From contig JAKAOI010000096.1 of the NCBI GenBank assembly GCA_021812265.1, forward strand, positions 1-7,607: a stretch of 7,607 nt of DNA, read 5' to 3'. Below the pieces are notes generated by a model. That model was given only the letters and a program-made list of their open reading frames with translations, had not been told where the DNA came from and searched no databases. Shown piece after piece: positions 1 through 4,627 of this stretch (position 1 is its first letter; every line of letters begins with the position of its first letter). The stretch is from Chloroflexota bacterium (GTDB lineage Bacteria > Chloroflexota > Ktedonobacteria > Ktedonobacterales > JACDGC01). The position numbers and the translations under genes are program-made.

Positions 1-224
1 TCACAATAGTGAACCAGTCGCTCTGCCTGGGTTTCTAAAAGACCTTTCATTTCTGCTGAAGAAACTCGTGCGTAAACGGCTACTCTCACCACTGGCTTGG
101 TATGCTCTTGAACAATGACGGTCCCTGTGGGAAGTTGATACGCATCCAGTTTCCCCGCTTTCCATAGGCGATGTGCCGTGCGGTAGGACACTCCGAGTTT
201 TTTGGCATATTCACTTAATTTCAT
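1..224 (-). CDS. tnpA: IS607-family serine recombinase (TnpA), N-terminal part, cut by window edge
   Basis: Reading the minus strand from the ATG at 224-222 gives 74 codons open to the left edge, so the C-terminal part lies outside. Residues 1-30 (starting MKLSEYAKKLGVSYRTAHRL) form a MerR-like helix-turn-helix of the kind found at the N terminus of IS607 transposases. Residues 47-58 contain the YARVSS signature of the serine recombinase catalytic domain, with S55 the likely nucleophile and R53 the conserved arginine, followed by ETQAERL, typical of the family. IS607 TnpA moves the element by serine-recombinase chemistry through a circular intermediate, with little target specificity. A TnpB gene would be expected to the left but is not visible. 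There is no Shine-Dalgarno site before the ATG; the promoter sits so close that a leaderless mRNA is likely. Family assignment is secure; whether the gene is intact cannot be seen. Confidence 0.9.
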   Translation of the reverse strand, partial: MKLSEYAKKLGVSYRTAHRLWKAGKLDAYQLPTGTVIVQEHTKPVVRVAVYARVSSAEMKGLLETQAERLVHYC

Positions 225-230
225 ACTTTC

Positions 231-259
231 AGGGTACCATATCTGTTGTTTCTTGTCAA
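231..259 (-). promoter_or_regulatory. Promoter of tnpA, probably giving a leaderless mRNA
   Basis: On the minus strand there is a perfect -35 TTGACA (259-254), a 17-bp spacer and a -10 TACCCT (236-231). Only six bases separate the -10 from the ATG at 224. The transcript would therefore begin at or within a base or two of the start codon, which agrees with the missing Shine-Dalgarno site. Confidence 0.65.
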
Positions 260-338
260 CATTTGCCTATATTTCTTAGAAATTTTTTCACACCCATGCC
301 ATGTCATTCTTATCTTAACATATACATATTGAATCGTC

Positions 339-357
339 AAAAAAACTGTATAATACA
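339..357 (-). terminator. Weak terminator candidate after the TerC gene
   Basis: On the minus strand, 14 bases past the TerC stop codon, a small hairpin (TGTA/TACA, 357-354 with 350-347, three-base loop) is followed one base later by seven T residues (345-339). The stem is only four AT-rich base pairs, so termination would rest mostly on the T tract. Confidence 0.3.
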
Positions 358-370
358 CCATGAAAGCGAT

Positions 371-1135
371 TTATTTTGCGGATTCCGCTACATCACTGTT
401 AGTTTGGCTGCGTAATTTTTTGTGGCGCAGATACCATATGATAGACCAAATAATAAAAACGCTGCCGAGTAAAACACGCATTGTATTTAGAAACGATAGC
501 GGCAGATTTGCTGTTAAACCAGATAATTGTGCGCCTAAGCCTTTATCAGCAGCTATCATATTTGCTGAAGTAATTGCTAAAATAAATCCGGCGGCATAGA
601 TAAGGATGGGAAATTTTTCAATAAAGTGCGCAATCACACTGCTGGCTATCAATAACAGCAGAATACTTGCCAGCAACCCAATTGCCAACACTACGTAATT
701 GCCGCTGGCGATTCCGGCTATGGCCAGCACATTATCCAGCGACATGCTTAAATCCGCTAGTGTAATGGATGCGCATGTTTGCAGCAAGCGGGCAGTCTTG
801 GGGGAAAATCTTGGGATTCTTTGTGGCTTTGATTCCAGCTCAATTTCTTCTTCAGCTTCACGAATTTCGCGAAGCAGCAACAACGCTAATACAAAAATGA
901 TAATTCCGCCGATGGCGTTAATATATGGGAAGTGCAAAACATACACTGCAAAAAATGTCAGCAAAACCCGCAAGATAATGGCTATGCCGCCGCCAAATAC
1001 TATGGCAAACCGCCGTTCGCGGCCTTGGAGTTTAGAGGCGGCAGCGCCGATGACTAAAGCGTTATCTCCGCTCAGCGCTAAATCTACCAAAATTATTGCA
1101 ACTATTAATCCAATCAGTTTCGTGAGGTCTGCCAT
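371..1135 (-). CDS. TerC/YjbE-family integral membrane protein, probable Mn2+ (metal) exporter
   Basis: A 254-residue multi-pass membrane protein. It has the two-fold internal repeat of the TerC superfamily: each half carries an acidic membrane motif, DLALSGDN (residues 18-25) and DLSMSLDN (residues 128-135), whose aspartates and asparagine are the expected metal-binding residues. The halves are separated by a charged loop (about 89-118, rich in Glu then Lys/Arg). Characterised family members (B. subtilis YceF/YkoY) export manganese, partly to metallate exported enzymes; that role here is inferred. I chose the ATG at 1135 over the in-frame ATG at 1186 because the first transmembrane segment begins directly after it, family proteins start there, and a purine-rich AGAGAGAG precedes it. 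The gene lies 62 bp downstream of the GNAT gene on the same strand, with no clear promoter between, so the two are probably cotranscribed. The C-terminal tail (about 235-254) is polar. Confidence 0.88.
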   Translation of the reverse strand: MADLTKLIGLIVAIILVDLALSGDNALVIGAAASKLQGRERRFAIVFGGGIAIILRVLLTFFAVYVLHFPYINAIGGIIIFVLALLLLREIREAEEEIELESKPQRIPRFSPKTARLLQTCASITLADLSMSLDNVLAIAGIASGNYVVLAIGLLASILLLLIASSVIAHFIEKFPILIYAAGFILAITSANMIAADKGLGAQLSGLTANLPLSFLNTMRVLLGSVFIIWSIIWYLRHKKLRSQTNSDVAESAK

Positions 1136-1197
1136 CACATCTCTCTCTTTCACCTTTGGAATATCGGGCAATATTGGCCATTGCAACAGATATCCGC

Positions 1198-1782
1198 TTA
1201 CTTATGACCAGTATTTATTTTTCTGATGAGTATGTCATATGGCGGAAATCCCCACCCGAAACTCATCCGCGAAACCAATGTTGTCCAACCGGTTGAATGA
1301 TAAAATGTTAGACCCTTCACATTATCAGAACGGGTAGATAATGTAACATTAGGGTGTGCTTGATGTGTTAATAGCATATTCACCAACTGTGTTGCTATCC
1401 CTTGCCTGCGCGCAGAAGCAAGTACGCCAAGTTCTGTCAGGCAAAAACTATCGTTCAGCACACTTTTAGTAATTACGGGTCCAACAGCTTTCGATACACT
1501 ATTATACCACCACTGGCCTGCTCCGTTGCTATAACCATAGATTATCCCTAATATTTTATTGTCAATGCTTTGTTTTGCTAAAAAACCTAAAAAATTCGGC
1601 AATTGCATATGTTCCAGCAATTGTTGTTTTAAATCGTTGGCATAGCGCGGTGTATTTGGTGGCTCAGCAAAAGCGGCCTGCCACATTGTGATGACTTCAT
1701 CGATATTCTCATGTTCAGTTAACGATGTAATAAAAAATGAAGACGACTGCGCCGACGAATCTGCAGTTGAAATTGGCTCCAT
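1198..1782 (-). CDS. GNAT-family N-acetyltransferase
   Basis: A 194-residue soluble protein with the GNAT fold signature. Residues 115-137 form motif A (beta4-alpha3): LTELGVLASARRQGIA then an amphipathic helix, with the acetyl-CoA pyrophosphate loop R/Q-x-x-G-x-A at R125-A130. Residues 147-167 (TLSTRSDN...GLTFYHSTGW) match motif B, where the strand is followed by the FY..GW segment typical of the family. The first 16 residues are Ser/Thr/Ala-rich and probably disordered. It transfers an acetyl group from acetyl-CoA to an amine; the substrate cannot be told from sequence. The ATG at 1782 is preceded by an AGG core (CGAGG) about eight bases upstream and by a good promoter, supporting this start. 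The TerC gene follows 62 bp downstream, but a functional link between them is not evident. Confidence 0.85.
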   Translation of the reverse strand: MEPISTADSSAQSSSFFITSLTEHENIDEVITMWQAAFAEPPNTPRYANDLKQQLLEHMQLPNFLGFLAKQSIDNKILGIIYGYSNGAGQWWYNSVSKAVGPVITKSVLNDSFCLTELGVLASARRQGIATQLVNMLLTHQAHPNVTLSTRSDNVKGLTFYHSTGWTTLVSRMSFGWGFPPYDILIRKINTGHK

Positions 1783-1834
1783 ACCAAAAACCTCGATATA
1801 AAATTAAAAAAGCGCTAATATGCTTCCTACAAAT

Positions 1835-1863
1835 ATAGTATATAATAGCTTTGCGTTTTTCAA
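1835..1863 (-). promoter_or_regulatory. Promoter for the GNAT-TerC unit
   Basis: On the minus strand, -35 TTGAAA (1863-1858), a 17-bp spacer and -10 TACTAT (1840-1835) lie about 50 bp upstream of the GNAT start. This predicts a leader of about 45 nt carrying the CGAGG ribosome binding site. It sits just after the end of the upstream six-helix protein gene, so the GNAT gene does not depend on that gene's transcript. Confidence 0.6.
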
Positions 1864-1892
1864 AGAGATCTATCGGCTAGGGACTTTAATGG

Positions 1893-2717
1893 CTAAAGGT
1901 TAAGGATATTTGGGTTGTTTTCATAGAAAGATATATTTTTCCGGCGCAGCAGCGCTATACCGCGAACGTAATAAAAGATTCCGGTGATTGCTGCTGCTGC
2001 CATAAGTCCAACAGTTGCCAGCCAAGGACTGCCACCGCTTAAACCATTGTTACTGGCAAAAAATGCGGGCGCGTCTGTTAGGATATTTATCCCCCACACA
2101 ATATTCCCAGCGACAGCGGCAACAAGCCCTAAAATTACAAAACTGCCGGCAGCCAGCGCCAACAGATACGCGCGGCGTCCGATATCACTTCGCTGCAGTA
2201 CGGAACCGATCATAAGAATCCCCAATAGTGTTAACCATGTTAAGATTGCAAGGACGGCAAAAAGTACAATCTCACCGGTAATTGCCACCCATAAAGGAAA
2301 CTGTGGTGTAAATACTGCATGGGGATCATACAAAAAGAAGTAATTACCCGTCAACAATCCGCCGGCAAAAAGATATGCATAAAACATCAGCGTAAACCCA
2401 ATTGCGCCGATTGCCGCATAAATGACAGCGCGGCGGTTGACGCGCAATAGCGCAAATACATTCATCCGCGCAATAATTATAGTATTTTTTATAATACTTA
2501 TGAGCAACGGCAATGCAGCGGCGGCAATCCCCAGCATTGCTATATTCATAGCAAATATAATTGCTCTAAACGAAATATATACTGCTGGGTGCGCTGCCGC
2601 CACAGTATCGAATGGCGCGCGGGGATCAGTAAGCCGTTGTAACGAAACATAGGCAATAAAAAGCGCCATAAACGCAGCAAAAACCATTGTTGTATAAAAC
2701 GCTACATCTTTTCGCAT
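1893..2717 (-). CDS. Hypothetical integral membrane protein, six predicted transmembrane helices
   Basis: I do not recognise the family. The 274-residue product has six hydrophobic segments at about 6-26, 46-76, 97-121, 142-172, 182-210 and 231-255, with positively charged stretches after helix 2 (about 77-96, RMNVFALLRVNRR), between helices 4 and 5 (RSDIGRR) and after helix 6 (RRK). By the positive-inside rule those face the cytoplasm, with both termini inside. Loops between helices 1-2 (DPRAPFD), 3-4 (YDPHAVFTPQFP) and 5-6 (TDAPAFFASNNGLSGGSP) would be outside. The start at 2717 is well supported by a perfect AGGAGG (2730-2725) seven bases upstream. The gene lies 90 bp downstream of a TetR regulator on the same strand and has its own promoter candidate in the gap, so it may be both cotranscribed with and regulated by that protein. 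No catalytic or transporter motif is visible. Confidence 0.8.
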   Translation of the reverse strand: MRKDVAFYTTMVFAAFMALFIAYVSLQRLTDPRAPFDTVAAAHPAVYISFRAIIFAMNIAMLGIAAAALPLLISIIKNTIIIARMNVFALLRVNRRAVIYAAIGAIGFTLMFYAYLFAGGLLTGNYFFLYDPHAVFTPQFPLWVAITGEIVLFAVLAILTWLTLLGILMIGSVLQRSDIGRRAYLLALAAGSFVILGLVAAVAGNIVWGINILTDAPAFFASNNGLSGGSPWLATVGLMAAAAITGIFYYVRGIALLRRKNISFYENNPNILNL

Positions 2718-2740
2718 GGTATCGCCTCCTCAATTGATGT

Positions 2741-2769
2741 TTTATGGATAAAGAGCTGTTTTGGGTCAA
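2741..2769 (-). promoter_or_regulatory. Candidate promoter of the six-helix membrane protein gene
   Basis: On the minus strand, -35 TTGACC (2769-2764), a 17-bp spacer and -10 CATAAA (2746-2741) lie in the 90-bp gap after the TetR gene. The -35 is close to consensus and the -10 is weaker. The hexamer AAAACA occurs twice in direct orientation around this promoter, but no convincing operator palindrome is seen. Confidence 0.4.
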
Positions 2770-2807
2770 GATATACGCTATTTTAGAGTTTTTGCATGGT
2801 TGGGCGT

Positions 2808-3479
2808 TTATTTAAGAAAGCGCATCACATTCAATCTTTCATTTACCGGCCACGTCTTGTAAACTTCCGGAGCTAAACCTTTAGCGCCTGCCAGAAAAAA
2901 ATCGATACTGCTGATATTATCTGCCGGAGCGGGAAATGGATCTCCACGGATATAAACGCCTTCTATTCCGCTGATAAACGCCCAAAAAAGCTGTGTCAGC
3001 GGATATGCTTCGGCGTATTTTGGCAGATCGCCGCGGGCAATGCCCCACTCCATTACTTGCATAACAGGCGCAATAACACCGGTATAAATTGATTTAAATA
3101 ATATGTCCATATGCTCAGCCGGCATATTTTGCATCGCGTCACGCTGCATTGATTGATAATCACCCAGTGATGTATTCCAAAAAATAGCGGCAATCCCATG
3201 TAATTTTTCGCGTAACGTATCTCGCGCACGTATGGCGTTTGCAATGCGTTCATGCACGGATTCGAACCAATTTTGCACCACCGCTAAATATAATCCCTCT
3301 TTATTGCCAAAATGGTGATATAGTGATGGCTGTTTTACACCGGCTGCGGCGCAAATTTGCCGTGTTGAAACTGCTGCATAACCTTGTGTCATAAACATCT
3401 GCAACGCAACATTCAGTATACGCTGCCGGGAGTCTGATTCTTCGGTTTGCTGAGTAGTAGTCATATTTTTTTCTGCCAT
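2808..3479 (-). CDS. TetR/AcrR-family transcriptional regulator
   Basis: A 223-residue protein with a clear TetR N-terminal DNA-binding domain at about residues 17-63: RQRILNVALQMFMTQGY forms helix 1, and the helix-turn-helix runs through STRQICAAAGVKQPSLYHHF with the conserved YHHF-x-x-K ending that is a hallmark of the family. The rest (about 64-223) is the variable ligand-binding and dimerisation domain, with no recognisable ligand signature. Such proteins usually repress their own gene and neighbours until a small molecule binds. Candidate targets are the six-helix membrane protein gene just downstream and the divergent membrane-anchored protein gene at 3691; an 18-bp palindrome in the divergent region is a possible operator. 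The start is uncertain: neither the ATG at 3479 nor the in-frame ATG at 3464 has a good Shine-Dalgarno site. The longer form is listed. Confidence 0.92.
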   Translation of the reverse strand: MAEKNMTTTQQTEESDSRQRILNVALQMFMTQGYAAVSTRQICAAAGVKQPSLYHHFGNKEGLYLAVVQNWFESVHERIANAIRARDTLREKLHGIAAIFWNTSLGDYQSMQRDAMQNMPAEHMDILFKSIYTGVIAPVMQVMEWGIARGDLPKYAEAYPLTQLFWAFISGIEGVYIRGDPFPAPADNISSIDFFLAGAKGLAPEVYKTWPVNERLNVMRFLK

Positions 3480-3519
3480 TTATATTTCGATACAAGGGTA
3501 GTTTTCTTTCATTGACCTT

Positions 3520-3549
3520 ACAATAGCATCTTTTATGGGCCAAATGCAA
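3520..3549 (-). promoter_or_regulatory. Weak candidate promoter of the TetR gene
   Basis: On the minus strand, -35 TTGCAT (3549-3544), an 18-bp spacer and -10 TATTGT (3525-3520) would give a leader of roughly 33 nt before the TetR ATG at 3479. Both boxes are imperfect, so this is tentative. Confidence 0.3.
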
Positions 3550-3601
3550 AATTTATGACGGCTCCTTTTCTGCTTTTATTTCTGCGGGATCCGTTACCGA
3601 T

Positions 3602-3619
3602 AAACTGGCGCGCCAGTTT
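3602..3619. promoter_or_regulatory. Perfect 18-bp palindrome, candidate TetR-family operator
   Basis: AAACTGGCGCGCCAGTTT is an uninterrupted dyad of two 9-bp half-sites. It lies in the divergent region between the TetR gene and the plus-strand gene at 3691, ending 15 bp upstream of that gene's -35 box. Length, symmetry and position suit a dimeric regulator such as TetR. As an alternative, on the plus strand it can fold into a 7-bp stem (AAACTGG/CCAGTTT) followed closely by CTCTTTTT, which resembles an intrinsic terminator, but no gene reads into it from the left on that strand. Confidence 0.5.
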
Positions 3620-3634
3620 CTCTTTTTATGGCAA

Positions 3635-3663
3635 TCGAAATAATTTTTTTGCGCATGTATAAT
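3635..3663 (+). promoter_or_regulatory. Promoter of the single-pass membrane protein gene
   Basis: A perfect -10 TATAAT (3658-3663) is preceded at a 17-bp spacing by TCGAAA (3635-3640), a moderate -35. Transcription would begin near 3670, about 20-50 bp before the two possible start codons. Confidence 0.5.
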
Positions 3664-3690
3664 GAAAGATGAGGAAATACTATATTTAGA

Positions 3691-4323
3691 ATGGTTTTTT
3701 TCAAGGATGCGCAACCGATGAGAATACTTCCTGATCCAAAACTGCAGCGGCGCCGGGTGGCGCAGAAAAAATCGCTGCCGGAGCTTTTTCAATCAATAGA
3801 ACCCACACGTCGCATGTTGCTGCTGGCGTTGATGTCTGCCGCCATGATAGTAGTGATTGCCGCTGTTTGGGTTGTTCTTGCGCCGGATTCTTCCAATAGC
3901 GCAGTACAAGCGTTTGGTGGATCCAGCGGTGTTGCGCCTGTAAACTCAAGCGATGCGCTGACAGGGACGTATTTGGTGGAATTATCAGCCGGAGCGCCTC
4001 CCGCATATCTTTCATTACAGCAAAATACCGCTGCTCTTGGCGGAAATATATCAATGACCACATGTAATAACGGCAAGGCCGAATATGTTACCTTTGCGAT
4101 TTCCGGGCAAATTTTAAACACTCATACAGTACAGTTATCTCTTGCAGAGCAAACAACCGGCTCTATGATGACTACCTATACGTTTTCCCGCACCGATTTA
4201 AGTAGTATTATTACGCTTTCTTGGAGTGGCGCCGATGGCGTCATACAATATCAACGATGGACGCATACAACTTTGACGGATTTTATGGCGCTGGCTTCGT
4301 CGTATTGCCAATCGCACAAATAG
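3691..4323 (+). CDS. Hypothetical membrane-anchored protein with an exported beta-rich domain
   Basis: Up to 210 residues; I do not recognise the family. A basic cytoplasmic segment (about 11-41, LQRRRVAQKK) precedes one transmembrane helix (about 42-64) with no lipobox or clear cleavage site, so it is probably a type II signal anchor. A Ser/Gly/Pro-rich linker (65-90) leads to a domain (about 91-210) made of alternating hydrophobic/polar strands, TGTYLVELSAG, AYLSLQQNTAALGGNISM, EYVTFAISGQILNTHTVQLSL and TTYTFSRTDLSSIITLSW, which reads like a small lipocalin-like or Ig-like beta fold outside the membrane. C125 and C206 could form a disulfide. Start choice is open: the ATG at 3691 has GAGGA 15 bases upstream (too far), while the in-frame ATG at 3718 has AAGGA 11 bases upstream (somewhat long). 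It is divergent from the TetR gene and may share its regulation. Confidence 0.75.
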   Translation: MVFFKDAQPMRILPDPKLQRRRVAQKKSLPELFQSIEPTRRMLLLALMSAAMIVVIAAVWVVLAPDSSNSAVQAFGGSSGVAPVNSSDALTGTYLVELSAGAPPAYLSLQQNTAALGGNISMTTCNNGKAEYVTFAISGQILNTHTVQLSLAEQTTGSMMTTYTFSRTDLSSIITLSWSGADGVIQYQRWTHTTLTDFMALASSYCQSHK

Positions 4324-4624
4324 CGGCTAAACCACATGTGAAATGTAAAGAAAACGAGCATGACATAAGACAAAGCTGCCGACATTTATAATTTTTTCTG
4401 CTTTTGCGGGTACGCAACAAAGCAGAATGGAGATTTTGTCTCTGAAGAATTTGCCTCATTATGCCGATTAGAAATTACGTGTGTATATGCTGAATATGGA
4501 AGTAACGCAAAATTAGTGGGTAAATTTTTGCAAATATATAAAAACGCTCACTAAGGCTGTAAATGGTGTATCTCAGAAATTATTTGTGTCCTATTAAGCA
4601 TACAAATGGCGGAGGATTTCTTCA
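4324..4624. other. 301-bp intergenic region without a confident gene
   Basis: This AT-rich gap between two plus-strand genes holds an 8-bp palindrome CACATGTG (4333-4340), a strong hairpin (4396-4427), a frame open for 61 codons without a proper start (4369-4551, stop TAA 4552-4554) and the ribosome binding site of the next gene at its right end. I found no tRNA, no riboswitch I can name and no convincing promoter, although one for the downstream gene must lie here or further upstream. It could be a long 5' leader or the remains of a lost gene. Confidence 0.6.
4396..4427. repeat. Hairpin-forming inverted repeat, 9 + 4 bp stem
   Basis: TTCTGCTTT (4396-4404) pairs perfectly with AAAGCAGAA (4419-4427). 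Inside this, TGCG (4405-4408) pairs with CGCA (4413-4416), leaving the loop GGTA and a two-base AC bulge. It lies 73 bp after the stop codon at 4321-4323. The T6 run is before the hairpin on the plus strand, not after it, so it is not a canonical intrinsic terminator on either strand, though a TTTT follows seven bases later. Confidence 0.55.
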
Positions 4625-4627
4625 TTG
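4611..4627 (+). promoter_or_regulatory. Ribosome binding site fixing a TTG start
   Basis: GGAGG at 4611-4615 is followed by nine bases and then TTG (4625-4627). The next codons encode the hydrophobic anchor DFLYLIIGALIGGG. An ATG at 4606 is closer to the usual start codon but is out of frame and overlaps the Shine-Dalgarno site, so the TTG start is preferred. Confidence 0.7.

Larger units (their letters stand above)
1..300 (-). mobile_element. Right-hand portion of an IS607-family insertion sequence (upstream end of the element)
   Basis: The element is recognised only through its tnpA gene. tnpA is transcribed leftward, so the end upstream of tnpA lies somewhere between its promoter (259) and the 3' flank of the TerC gene (about 339-370). 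IS607 elements lack terminal inverted repeats and clear target duplications, so the exact boundary cannot be read from one end; the end given here is approximate. A short inverted repeat (TGTTG 244-248, CAACA 257-261) overlaps the -35 region and could be part of a recombinase binding site, which is inference. The host gene next to it (TerC) appears to have a full C terminus, so the insertion seems to lie downstream of it without breaking it. Confidence 0.6.

Noticed and set aside
349..354. Plus-strand TATAAT reading toward the TerC gene (antisense promoter)
   Set aside because: No acceptable -35 is found at 16-18 bp; the best TTGAAT is only 14 bp upstream, and no plus-strand gene follows.
1136..1197. 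yybP-ykoY manganese riboswitch before the TerC gene
   Set aside because: The gap is only 62 bp, and I could not find the conserved riboswitch core there or at the end of the GNAT gene.
699..1226. Long plus-strand open frame of 175 codons opposite the TerC gene
   Set aside because: It lies antisense to a clear TerC gene, its translation has low-complexity Ser/Ala/Arg runs and it shows no domain; it is a shadow of the real gene.
1801..1828. Attenuator-like AAGC...GCTT followed by T6 in the GNAT leader
   Set aside because: The stem is only four base pairs with an eight-base loop, too weak to support termination.
3701..4121. Two minus-strand open frames of 110-120 codons opposite the single-pass membrane protein gene
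   Set aside because: Both are antisense to a gene with promoter, membrane helix and coherent beta-strand pattern; neither has a ribosome binding site or recognisable domain.
4396..4554. c-di-GMP (GEMM) riboswitch before the HD-GYP gene
   Set aside because: A fragment such as ACGCAACAAAGC recalls part of the GEMM core, but the conserved tetraloop-receptor arrangement and the second stem are not present.
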